The translations under genes were made by a program, and so were the position numbers. The notes beneath the pieces were generated by a model. That model saw only the letters and a program-made list of their open reading frames with translations, had not been told where the DNA came from and did not search any database. Below are positions 43,707 through 52,450 of a DNA stretch of 64,000 bases, piece by piece. The stretch spans positions 186,001-250,000 of the forward strand of contig NZ_LR594663.1 in NCBI RefSeq assembly GCF_901827175.1. The letters run 5' to 3'. Within the stretch, counting starts at the first letter, position 1. Every line of letters starts with the position of its first letter. The stretch is from Variovorax sp. RA8 (GTDB taxonomy: Bacteria > Pseudomonadota > Gammaproteobacteria > Burkholderiales > Burkholderiaceae_C).

Positions 43707-45721
43707 GGCAGGTCACTTCGATCACGCGGCACGGACGAGTCAGACGCGATGGTGAGCCGACCGATAACCAAGTCGTCAAGCACGGAAGGATCCGCCAAGG
43801 TCGACGTGTCGCCCAGATCCGACGTCTGGCTGGCCGCAATCTTTCGCAGCAGCCGCCGCATGATCTTTCCGGATCTGGTCTTTGGCAACTGCGTCGCCCA
43901 CTGGATCGCATCGGGTACCGCTACCGGCCCGATCCCTTTGCGCACCCGTTGCTCGAGATCCCTGCGAAGCGCGACGCTCGGTTGCGCACTGCCTTGCAGC
44001 GTCACGAATGCGTAGATGCCTTGACCTTTAAGAGCATGGGAGTAGCCGACGACGGCGGCCTCGACAACTTTCGGATGCGCCGCTAAGGCGCTCTCGATCT
44101 CCACCGTCCCGAGCCGATGCCCGGACACATTTACTACGTCATCAACGCGCCCTGTGATCCAGTAGTAGCCGTCTGCATCGCGCCGCGCGCCATCACCCGT
44201 GAAGTAGAGGCCCGGGTAGGCGCTGAAGTACGTTTCCACGAATCGTCCCGGGTCGCGGTAGATGGTTCGTAGCATTCCAGGTCCCCCGTCGCGCAAGCAC
44301 AGCATGCCATCGCAAGCACCTTCGAGGACACGTCCCTGCTCATCAACGATCACCGGTTCGACCCCGAAGAAAGGCAGCGTGGCCGAGCCGGGCTTAGTCG
44401 CAATGGCACCGGGCAATGGCGCGATCACAATGGCGCCAGTCTCTGTCTGCCACCAGGTGTCGACGATCGGGCAGCGCGCCTTTCCCACCACGTTGTAGTA
44501 CCAGAGCCAAGCCTCAAGGTTGATCGGCTCGCCAACTGTGCCAAGAAGCCGCAGCGACGTGCGACTGCTGCGCAGCACTGGCATCTCGCCATCGCGCATG
44601 AGCGACCGAAGCGCCGTCGGCGACGTGTAGAAGATGCTGACCCTGTGCTTGTCGATGACCTGCCAGAACCGTCCGCTGTCGGGGTAGTTCGGCACGCCCT
44701 CGAACATTACCGTGGTTGCGCCATTGGCAAGCGGACCATAGACGATGTAGCTGTGCCCTGTGACCCACCCGACATCGGCGGTACACCAGAAGACGTCACC
44801 CGGGTGGTAGTCCAGCACGAGTTTGTGCGTCAACGAAGCCGAAAGCAGGTATCCGCCAGTCGTGTGCAGCACACCCTTGGGCTTGCCTGTCGAACCTGAC
44901 GTGTACAGGATGAATAGCGGGTCTTCAGCGCCCATGGCTTCAGGCTCGCACGATGGGTCCTGGCGTTCGAGTAGCGCGTGGTACCAAAGGTCCCTGCCTT
45001 CGGTCCAGCCAATCGCGCCGCCCGTTCGCTGCAAGACCACGCAGGTCCTTACGCCCGGGCATTGCTTCAGGGCTTCATCGGCGTTCGCCTTCATCGGCAG
45101 GCAACGGCCGCCGCGCACGCCTTCGTCGGCGGTGATCAAGACCGCGGGCTTGCAATCCTGTATCCGGCCGGCAAGAGAATCCGGCGAGAAGCCAGCAAAC
45201 ACCACCGAATGGATCGCGCCGATGCGCGCGCAGGCGAGCATCGCCACCGCCGCCTCTGGCACCATCGGAAGGTAGATCATCACGCGATCACCCTTCGCCA
45301 CCCCCATGGCCTTCAAACCGTTTGCCAGGCGGCAGACCTCTGCGTGAAGTTCGGCGTAGCTGATCGTGCGGCTCTCCGCCGGATCGTCGCCTTCCCAGAT
45401 GATCGCGGGCCGCGCCCCGTCGTGCAAGTGCCGGTCCACGCAGTTCACGCAGGCATTGAGCACGCCGTCTCCAAACCACCGGATGCGTAGCTCGCCGGGC
45501 TCGAACGAGACATCCCGAATCAGTGAGGGCCTCTCCATCCAATCCAGGGATTCGGCCTGTTCGGCCCAGAACTCGTCCGGTTCGCGCAAAGAGCGTTCGT
45601 ACGCCTTGCGGTATGTCGGCTCGTCCATCCAAGCGCGCCACTTCCATTGGCCCGGCACCGGAAATACCAGTTCGTTAGTCGCCACTCTGTGCTCCTTTGC
45701 CATTGCCTTCAACGCATGCAT
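43694..45721 (-). CDS. acs: Acetyl/propionyl-CoA synthetase
   Basis: A 675-residue AMP-forming acyl-CoA synthetase. It has the P-loop [11 protein letters not shown], the acyl-adenylate motif WWQTETG, and [15 protein letters not shown] with the catalytic and acetylatable lysine. It activates acetate (or propionate) to acyl-CoA through the acyl-AMP intermediate. The last 13 bases overlap the DUF488 gene. Transcribed divergently from the LysR regulator at 45834, which probably controls it. Confidence 0.92.
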   Translation of the reverse strand: MHALKAMAKEHRVATNELVFPVPGQWKWRAWMDEPTYRKAYERSLREPDEFWAEQAESLDWMERPSLIRDVSFEPGELRIRWFGDGVLNACVNCVDRHLHDGARPAIIWEGDDPAESRTISYAELHAEVCRLANGLKAMGVAKGDRVMIYLPMVPEAAVAMLACARIGAIHSVVFAGFSPDSLAGRIQDCKPAVLITADEGVRGGRCLPMKANADEALKQCPGVRTCVVLQRTGGAIGWTEGRDLWYHALLERQDPSCEPEAMGAEDPLFILYTSGSTGKPKGVLHTTGGYLLSASLTHKLVLDYHPGDVFWCTADVGWVTGHSYIVYGPLANGATTVMFEGVPNYPDSGRFWQVIDKHRVSIFYTSPTALRSLMRDGEMPVLRSSRTSLRLLGTVGEPINLEAWLWYYNVVGKARCPIVDTWWQTETGAIVIAPLPGAIATKPGSATLPFFGVEPVIVDEQGRVLEGACDGMLCLRDGGPGMLRTIYRDPGRFVETYFSAYPGLYFTGDGARRDADGYYWITGRVDDVVNVSGHRLGTVEIESALAAHPKVVEAAVVGYSHALKGQGIYAFVTLQGSAQPSVALRRDLEQRVRKGIGPVAVPDAIQWATQLPKTRSGKIMRRLLRKIAASQTSDLGDTSTLADPSVLDDLVIGRLTIASDSSVPRDRSDLPCTH

Positions 45722-45773
45722 CGTGCCCTAGAGTCATCTTCGGTGGCCCGGCTTCAAAAGTACAACGATATTG

Positions 45774-45792
45774 ATTGCTGATTGAGTGCAAT
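45774..45792. promoter_or_regulatory. LysR-type regulator binding site
   Basis: ATTGC and GCAAT separated by nine bases form a perfect dyad of the T-N11-A type between the divergent acs and lysR genes, 42 bases before the lysR ATG. Confidence 0.6.
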
Positions 45793-45833
45793 AATTTTGC
45801 TTCCGCTTGCTGCAATCAAAAGGAGGCCAATCG

Positions 45834-46712
45834 ATGGACATCAATCTCGCTCGAACCTTCCTGGAGATTGTCGAGACGGGCAGTTTCCTTCGCGCTGCAG
45901 AGAGACTGCATGTGACTCAAACAGCAGTCAGTGCGCGGGTGAGGACGTTGGAGGAACTGCTCGGCCGAAAGCTCTTTGTGCGCAACAAATCGGGCGCCAC
46001 ACTCACTCCTGCCGGCGTGCGGTTCCGTCGCTCCGCTTCAACCCTTGTTCAGGTCTGGGAACGGGCGCGCCAACAGGTCGGCATGCCACCGGGGCGCCGT
46101 GCCGTACTGACGGTCGGGTGTGAGCTCAGCCTGTGGGATCCGCTCCTGCTCAACTGGCTGTTATGGATGCGGACGTCTGCTCCGCACCTCGCACTTCGAA
46201 CAGAGGTTGGATTTCCAGAGGATCTGCTCAACCGCGTGGCAGAAGGCGTTCTCGACATCGCGATCGTCTACGCACCCCATCAGCGGCCGGGTCTTCGGAT
46301 CGAACTGCTCATTGAGGAGAAGCTCGTCATGGTCACAACTTCAAAATGCAGCCAGGTGCCGCGCCCGGCCGACTACGTTTATGTGGACTGGGGGCCGGAC
46401 TTTGCGGCGCAACACAGCTTGGCATTCCCGCAACTTTCCAATGCCGGTGTGAGCGCCGGACTTGGGCCGCTCGGTCGCGAGTACCTCCTTAGGGCCGGCG
46501 GCGCAGGTTACTTTCGACTTGACGTGATAAGTGAACATCTGAAAAGCGGGCGACTGCATCGCGTACGCGGTGCCCCTGAGTTCCTCTACCCGGCTTACGC
46601 GGTATACGCCGCGAGCGCAGATGCCAAGATCGTCAACCCTGCAGTTGCTGGACTCCGCCATGTGGCCAGGCCGGCTTCCGCACCGCGCGCTCTTCGAACG
46701 TCTCGAAACTGA
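45834..46712 (+). CDS. LysR-family transcriptional regulator
   Basis: A 292-residue LysR regulator. The HTH is at MDINLARTFLEIVETGSFLRAAERLHVTQTAVSARVRTLEE and the effector-binding domain follows (DIAIVYAPHQRPGLR). A GGAGG ribosome-binding site sits 7 bases before the ATG at 45834; an earlier in-frame ATG at 45807 is less likely. Divergent from acs, which it is expected to regulate. Confidence 0.9.
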   Translation: MDINLARTFLEIVETGSFLRAAERLHVTQTAVSARVRTLEELLGRKLFVRNKSGATLTPAGVRFRRSASTLVQVWERARQQVGMPPGRRAVLTVGCELSLWDPLLLNWLLWMRTSAPHLALRTEVGFPEDLLNRVAEGVLDIAIVYAPHQRPGLRIELLIEEKLVMVTTSKCSQVPRPADYVYVDWGPDFAAQHSLAFPQLSNAGVSAGLGPLGREYLLRAGGAGYFRLDVISEHLKSGRLHRVRGAPEFLYPAYAVYAASADAKIVNPAVAGLRHVARPASAPRALRTSRN

Positions 46713-46823
46713 ACGAGCATCAGGATCGCTCACGTCATGCCGGTACTCGCGCCAGTTGATACCGTCCCTATCACCAGGATGGCGCCCTTCGCCGAGACAG
46801 ACCGGCAAGCGCAGGAACTCTCC

Positions 46824-47198
46824 CTAGGGCGAGACATCGCGAAAAACTTCGGCTCGATCGACGAGGTGGTTCATCTCGGCCGATGCACGGAGCGTTAACT
46901 GGTGCGGCGTGAAGCCCGGGCGCGGCGAAATATAGGCCGCCATGTCACGTGCCAGCGCGCGCTCCCGATCGGATGTGCCTGCCAAGAGTGCAATGACCAG
47001 ATTCTCCAGCGCAATCACACGGACATGAAGTTGCAACAACTCGGCATTTGTCAACTGTGGCATCGTTGTTTGGTCTGCACCTGCCGTCGCGTCGTCGAGC
47101 GGGCGACGAGGTCCTGCTCCGCCTTCGTTCTCCCATCTCGAAAGCGCCTTTAGGCGCAACTGCACACGATCTGAATCGTTCCCTTCTGCATGTGACAT
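46824..47198 (-). CDS. Hypothetical conserved protein, about 124 aa
   Basis: An unrecognised small protein with a central helical run (LLQLHVRVIALENLVIALLAGTSDRERALARDMAAYISPRPG). Very similar short proteins with the MAAYISPRPGFTPH segment occur in Burkholderiales beside stress genes, from memory. The start used here is the ATG at 47198 (MSHAEGN); an upstream ATG at 47249 extends it. It ends close to the lysR end, convergently. Confidence 0.55.
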   Translation of the reverse strand: MSHAEGNDSDRVQLRLKALSRWENEGGAGPRRPLDDATAGADQTTMPQLTNAELLQLHVRVIALENLVIALLAGTSDRERALARDMAAYISPRPGFTPHQLTLRASAEMNHLVDRAEVFRDVSP

Positions 47199-47249
47199 GT
47201 GGACCTTTCCGCGGGCTCTTGAATCCTGCACCGTATGGCTTAGCCCCAA

Positions 47250-47917
47250 ACCTTGTCAAGGGTGCGGCCGGCGGCTACGAAGTCTGTGAACTGTGCTCTC
47301 TCGCGCGTTCGCAGGAACATGTGTTCTTCAACTCCAAGCCCGGGCGACCGACAGGATACGGAATGCATGCGGGTACTTCTCACGGAGACCATACCTCACG
47401 CGGATGACTGATCGCTGGGTTCAAACTAGCTGCACCGTGACTTTTGCGCTGGAGTGAGTGACCCTACGCCCTAGTGCGACTCATCTCACCAATACTAAGG
47501 CGCGAGTTCTTCCTATGCTATGGTCTCTCGCGCCCTTCTCCCCTTCTACCTTAGTGGGATGTGATGTCAATCAGCCAGCTCTTCGTTGACGAAATGCTTA
47601 GTCCCGCACCGTGGGCACGTTCGTCGAATTCTTTACTGCCTGCGACATCGGTGGTTCTCAAAGGCGTTCCTGCCTTTCTTGTTTGACGCGGTAGGCCTCG
47701 CGTCTTGTGCCTCGCGCCAGAAGCTACCTACCGTTCATCCCTGAGCCGCTTCATTTCCGCCAGCCGGCGCCTTGCACGTCGCTCGCTCTCGCGCTTCTGA
47801 AGCATCCCAGTCAGTTCGTGGCCAAGCGCCCTCAGAGTCTCGAAGTGAAGGACTCTGCCTGGGCCTGTCCAGAACTGCATAGCTCTCGAACATCTCTTAG
47901 CTGACGAGGAGAACCGC
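47250..47917. other. Gene-poor region before the 74-aa protein
   Basis: About 670 bases with no firm gene. A possible 50-residue minus-strand frame at 47728-47880 ends in a coiled-coil-like Arg/Glu-rich tail (QKRESERRARRRLAE), but it would share a 37-base promoter space with the gene at 47918. Probably noncoding or regulatory. Confidence 0.4.
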
Positions 47918-48142
47918 ATGACAACAGATTTCATTCGACCGATGTACCTCGCGCGGTCGCAGCTTGCCGAGTACGAACGCCTTGCGTGGTTCCTTTTCGA
48001 ATGGTTCGAGCGCGAGCGAAGGCTCAATCTCGAGGCGTTGTCAGCAACTCCGCCCTTTGCCGCCATGACGCTGATGGGCGCTATGCAACCGTTTCTGTTC
48101 TTTCCGACGTCATTGTTGGTCATCTCCGCAGCTAAGGAGTAA
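47918..48142 (+). CDS. Small hypothetical protein, 74 aa
   Basis: A small protein starting MTTDFIRPMYLARSQLAEYERLAWFLFEWFERERR with GAGGAG upstream. The last part is hydrophobic (MGAMQPFLFFPTSLLVIS) and could be a membrane anchor. No family recognised; it is the only gene in this short stretch. Confidence 0.5.
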   Translation: MTTDFIRPMYLARSQLAEYERLAWFLFEWFERERRLNLEALSATPPFAAMTLMGAMQPFLFFPTSLLVISAAKE

Positions 48143-48376
48143 TCCACGCTGCAGCCCCAATCTCCGCCGACCGGATGCGCTGCATATACCCCCCGCGGTT
48201 TGCCGGACGGACTCTGTTCATCTTCGCCGTCGCGAGCCATACGAGTAGGCGCTCGATTCGGCGTTCAACTTGTCCGGATCAGTGTCGAGATGATCTCGAT
48301 GGCGCAGCGTGATCGAATAGCCGTGAAGGAGTGAGGGCTCTCGTGAACTTACACGTCAATCCGACTGCGATATTAT

Positions 48377-48399
48377 AAGATGTAGATAGAATATATCTT
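48377..48399. promoter_or_regulatory. NsrR operator upstream of truncated haemoglobin
   Basis: A 23-base near-palindrome with AAGATGTA on the left and TATATCTT on the right matches the NsrR consensus (AAGATG-like half-sites, 23-bp overall). It lies 19 bases before the GTG start of the haemoglobin gene; NsrR itself is encoded downstream. Confidence 0.8.
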
Positions 48400-48417
48400 T
48401 GCCTAGCGAGGTCTCCT

Positions 48418-48900
48418 GTGCCGAACCCTGAGCTGTGCACCGAAGCGGACGTGACACTACTCGTTCACTCGTTCTATAAGAAGGTGCGCGAAGATGCGAT
48501 GCTTGGCCCGATCTTTGAGGCTCACGTCAAGGACTGGGACCGCCACTTGGCAACGATGGTCGACTTCTGGTCGTCGGCACTGCGAGGCACGGCTAGGTAT
48601 CGAGGCGCGCCGCTGCCTAAGCATGTAGCCATACCCGAGTTGCGAATCGAGCTATTCCATCAATGGCTCAGTCTGTTTCGCGAAACCACGCAGTCTTTGG
48701 ATAATGCCGATCTGCAGGCACGCGCCGACGATCTCGCGCATCGCATCGCTGGAAGCTTGTGGTATGGCTGCCAGGCGCGCCATGCGTCCGAACGGATGAT
48801 CGCGGACGTCACTGATGTCGGTAGGCAACCGACTAGGCGGCGCGACTTGTCCCCGGTAGCGCTACAACGACCTACAGCGCAACGTGACCAAGCAAACTGA
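48418..48900 (+). CDS. Group III truncated haemoglobin
   Basis: A 160-residue globin of the trHb3 group starting at a GTG. It contains LVHSFYKKVREDAMLGPIF, then WDRHLATMVDFWSSALRG and HVAIPELRIELFHQWLSLF, the distal and proximal heme regions. The C-terminal tail is extended and basic. trHb3 proteins are linked to oxygen or NO handling in microaerobic stress. It is preceded by an NsrR site and followed by nsrR, so NO is the likely signal. Confidence 0.88.
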   Translation: MPNPELCTEADVTLLVHSFYKKVREDAMLGPIFEAHVKDWDRHLATMVDFWSSALRGTARYRGAPLPKHVAIPELRIELFHQWLSLFRETTQSLDNADLQARADDLAHRIAGSLWYGCQARHASERMIADVTDVGRQPTRRRDLSPVALQRPTAQRDQAN

Positions 48901-48960
48901 GCAATAGCCATATCGGGAAATCGCGTGTACTTGAGATGCGCTTTCCGAAGAAGGAAACCT

Positions 48961-49428
48961 ATGCGGTTGACTGTGATGACCGACTACGCGCTGCGTCTAC
49001 TCATGTACGTAGCTCAAAGACAGGACAGGTTGTGCACGATCAGCGAGATTGCCGAGGCCTACGGTATCTCGGAAGCTCACCTGATGAAGGTGACACACCA
49101 GTTGGCCGTCCATGGCTGGATCGAGACGGTTCGCGGCAAAGGGGGCGGAATGCGACTGGCTCATTCACCCGCGGAGATCAACCTTGGGACCGTGGTCCGC
49201 AACATGGAGGCGGATTTCAATCTGGTCGAATGCTTCGCCTCCGATAGTTCCTGCCTGCTGACAGGCCGGTGTGCTCTTGCGAGCGTGCTGCATGCAGCAC
49301 TGGAAGGATTCCTTCAGCATCTGGACGCACGCACACTCGGCGACCTTCTGCCCCCCAAGGTCACTTTTCTTCCTCCAATCGGAAGAGGAAGGGCCATGCC
49401 GAAGATCATCGGGGCGCGAAATGCTTGA
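48961..49428 (+). CDS. nsrR: Rrf2-family nitrite/NO-sensing repressor NsrR
   Basis: A 155-residue Rrf2 regulator: winged HTH MRLTVMTDYALRLLMYVAQR, ISEIAEAYGISEAHLMKV, and Cys91, Cys98 and Cys104 in ECFASDSSCLLTGRC, which bind the iron-sulfur cluster that senses NO. It lies downstream of the haemoglobin gene on the same strand and probably autoregulates through the operator at 48377. Confidence 0.9.
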   Translation: MRLTVMTDYALRLLMYVAQRQDRLCTISEIAEAYGISEAHLMKVTHQLAVHGWIETVRGKGGGMRLAHSPAEINLGTVVRNMEADFNLVECFASDSSCLLTGRCALASVLHAALEGFLQHLDARTLGDLLPPKVTFLPPIGRGRAMPKIIGARNA

Positions 49429-49660
49429 AAGCGAGGGCGTACCGCCAGCCATGCTACCCAGGCCCGGGCTTCGCTCACAGCCGTTCAACCGTTCGATCGG
49501 CATAACGCGGCGATCTTTTTGCTTGGCGTCGTTCCATTCGGGGTGTTTTCGGTTTTCATGCATTTTGTGGCGCTTTGCCAAGGCCGTTCCGGCAGGCGCA
49601 GAATTTCGGCCCGGCGCTGCTGGCCACACTGGCGCCAGACAAGAACAGCCAGAGGGACTC

Positions 49661-50464
49661 GTGTCCAGCTACCACCTGCGTTTCGTCGGCGCCGATCACC
49701 TGCCCCGGACACTCTCCGAGTTCGATGTCGCGCGGTTTTTTCACCTCGCGCCGGATGACGCGAAGGCCATCAAGGAGCGCTTTCGCGCCGATCGACGACT
49801 CGGCGTGGCGGTGCAGTTGGTGTTTCTGCGCGCCAGCGGCCGCCCGCTGGATCGGTTCGCGATGGTCCCAAGGACGCTGCTGCAACACCTCGCCAAGGAA
49901 CTTGGCGTCACGCAGACCAGCATTGCTTCCCTGCGCTCGATGTATCGACGCCGGGAAACCCTCTACGATCACCAGCGCTGGGCCCGCGAGCAGCTGGGCC
50001 TAGGCAGTTGCGGCGACAAGGAACTCGCCGCGCTGAAGGCCCAGCTCCGAGGCCAAGCCAATGATGCTGCCTCCATTGACGAGCTCGTCAATGGGGCCGA
50101 ACGCTGGCTCTTCGAACGGTGCACCCTCCTCCCATCGGACCGCTTGTTGCGCGATGCGGCACGCAAGGCGTTCGCCGTCGTCGAGCAAGCGGCACTGGAA
50201 GTCATCGACGCCGCCGTGTCGGCGTCTGCGCGGACCGTCTGCCAAACCATCCTCTTTGAGCGAATTGCCGGCGATGAGGGCCAGACCGTTCTGGAGTGGC
50301 TGAAGACGCCCGCCGCGCGGCACAGCCCGAGCACCCTGGCGGACACGATGGCCAAGGCGCCTTCGAATAGGGAGGATCTCATGCAGCGGTTGCGTAAGTT
50401 GGCGGACCGGAGCAGCCGTCATTCGGTCGAGGCGGGCACGACGTGGTGCCGGGTCGCCGCCTGA
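49661..50464 (+). pseudogene. tnpA: 5' remnant of a Tn3-family transposase
   Basis: From the GTG at 49661 the frame reads SSYHLRFVGADHLPRTLSEFDVARFFHL and then ASLRSMYRRRETLYDHQ, the N-terminal half of TnpA (compare ISDFEMKAFFTF and SLRAMYERGRTLFDHQ in IS1071). Similarity continues to about residue 230 (WLKTPAARHSPSTLADT). The last about 30 residues diverge and the catalytic two-thirds is missing. Together with the C-terminal remnant at 21546 it brackets the metal and stress block. Confidence 0.85.
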
Positions 50465-50737
50465 ACGTCAGCAGAACCTTGAGGACCGGTCGGCCGCATG
50501 GCGCCTGGCCAAGCGCCTGCATGATCGCGATGTGGTCGACGCAGTGAAGTAGTGAAGTTGACGATCAAGGTCGACGGACCGCAACCGCTGCGAAGCTGCC
50601 TCGAGCGAGCGTCCCTTCAAGACTGATTGCAGTCGCTTGCCTAGACCCAGTCGGGCGACCGCTTTCACCGTGAACGGGCCAAGGCGGCATCTGGGCATGA
50701 AATGTTGACTCATATTGGTTGCCCTCGGCGACTCTAG
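50465..50737. other. Short region after the tnpA fragment
   Basis: About 270 bases with no supported gene. One plus-frame tail (ERQQNLEDRSAAWRLAKRL, ending about 50551) is protein-like and may be further debris from a broken gene. It precedes the end of the helicase gene. Confidence 0.4.
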
Positions 50738-52450
50738 TCATAGGAAAGGGCACGGATCGCGTTTCGGCGTCAGGATGCTGGTACGACGAATAGCACGAGT
50801 TACACCGACCCGCAGCGCCAATAGGTCCTGTGCCAAGGCTTTTTGGTCATCTCGTGCCCTGGCAATGCGCTGAAACATGCCGTCGTAGATGATGACCTCG
50901 TCGAACTCCTTACCCTTCGACTTGTGGATCGTCATCAGGTGAATGCCGCGCCAGTCCTTCTGAGCCGCCGCGAAATGCTCCTGCACTAGGGCGCTTCGCA
51001 CCGCCTCCTCAGCACCTTGGTACCCTCCCTGTGCGCGCCAAAGACTGCCTAAGTTGGTCCGCAGCACTGAGCCGCGGTGCAGAAGCCGAAGGTAGCGCGC
51101 GTCCGTTGCCACTTGCTGTAACGCGTCTGCGGACGACGACGCCAGAAGACCACGAAGGTGGAGCCAGTCTGCCGCAGGATCACCCGTCAATTGAAATTTC
51201 TGTCGCTCCGCTGAGATTCGTCGGACCTCATTGACGATCAGCTGGCGCTTAGCACCGCGGACCTTTCCAGTTGCTACAAAGCCACTGAGAGCGCCTGCGA
51301 GGTCGAGTTCCGCCTGTGGCGTGGGCTTGCCTCCGCGCCGTCCGCGAATATGGGAGTTAAGGGCTCCGAGCATCCGACTCGCCACGTCGGCCGCCGCGCC
51401 TCCCTCCAGCAGCGTTGCTATCACACCAGCGGCTAGCGCTGGCGGCTCTGCATCCATCGCAACGTCATGGTTTAACTCCGGCAAGCCGTCAGCCGTGGAA
51501 GACAGATAGTCGGACAAATCAAGCATCAGCCGCTTAGATGGCACGAGGATGGCGATGGACTTATCAGGAACGTTCTTCAGTCGTGTAAGGGCTGCGCACA
51601 CCGCGGCCTTGGTGCTGAAGTGCAGACTCTTTCCATACATGAACCCATAGCGGTTGACCCTGACCTGCTGGTAGGTCCTGCCCTTGTTCGCCCCCGTGAG
51701 AAGGTCGTTCCCATAGGTCGTGATGTCGGTACCGCTACTACGGTGGTTCTCGCCGACGAAATCAAAGTGCTTCGGTTGGAAAGTCTCCACGAACTCGCCT
51801 ACCCGCCTTGGGTCCGCACCTCGAAACTCGTAAATGCGCTGGTCGGGATCAGCGAGTGCGATCAGCCGACTACGTTGCCCGAGTTGCTGAATCAGCGCCC
51901 ATTCATCGCTGTTCGTATCTTGAAATTCGTCGAGGATGACGATGGGATAGCTGTCGGAATAGATACCGGCCAGCCGACCGCTCCTTTGAAACAGTTCGCC
52001 AACCAGGCGGGCAAACAGGTCGAAATGCAGAAGTCCCTCTTGCTCGAAAAGCCGCTTCTTCTCGGCATCATGGCCGTTCTTATCGATGTCGGTCAGGTGC
52101 GCCGCCGCCTCAGGTGGGGGCAATAGTTGCACGCCCAGCCTGCCGTTCAGCAAATAGGCATGGCTCCGAAGAATAGTCCATGCGAATCCGTGGTACGTGC
52201 TGACCTCAAGCCATTGCAGATCCTCACGTGAGATCAGCTCCGAAGCCTTTTCGATGATGCGCGCGACCGTTGGCCTCGCGAAGCTCAGAAACAGGACCTT
52301 TTGTCCTGGTTTGAGCCTTCCCAATCGGATCTCGTCCCGCGCCTTCACCAATGCGACATGCGTTTTGCCGGCGCCAGGCCCGCCCAGCGCGAGGGCATGT
52401 TCGGCGCACGCCAAGAATCCCAGCTTCTGATCGCTCCACAAGGCGGTCAT
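50738..52450 (-). CDS. gajB: UvrD/Rep-type helicase, GajB-like (Gabija defence)
   Basis: A 570-residue superfamily 1 helicase: Walker A GGPGAGKTH, DEFQDTNSDEW (motif II), ALADPDQRIYEFRGAD (motif III), ENHRSS, TIHKSKGKEFDEVI (motif V) and VGVTRAIRRTSIL (motif VI). In the Gabija system GajB binds DNA ends generated by GajA and helps execute abortive phage defence. Its ATG overlaps the stop of the upstream ATPase/nuclease gene (ATGA), the arrangement of gajA-gajB. Confidence 0.85.
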   Translation of the reverse strand: MTALWSDQKLGFLACAEHALALGGPGAGKTHVALVKARDEIRLGRLKPGQKVLFLSFARPTVARIIEKASELISREDLQWLEVSTYHGFAWTILRSHAYLLNGRLGVQLLPPPEAAAHLTDIDKNGHDAEKKRLFEQEGLLHFDLFARLVGELFQRSGRLAGIYSDSYPIVILDEFQDTNSDEWALIQQLGQRSRLIALADPDQRIYEFRGADPRRVGEFVETFQPKHFDFVGENHRSSGTDITTYGNDLLTGANKGRTYQQVRVNRYGFMYGKSLHFSTKAAVCAALTRLKNVPDKSIAILVPSKRLMLDLSDYLSSTADGLPELNHDVAMDAEPPALAAGVIATLLEGGAAADVASRMLGALNSHIRGRRGGKPTPQAELDLAGALSGFVATGKVRGAKRQLIVNEVRRISAERQKFQLTGDPAADWLHLRGLLASSSADALQQVATDARYLRLLHRGSVLRTNLGSLWRAQGGYQGAEEAVRSALVQEHFAAAQKDWRGIHLMTIHKSKGKEFDEVIIYDGMFQRIARARDDQKALAQDLLALRVGVTRAIRRTSILTPKRDPCPFL

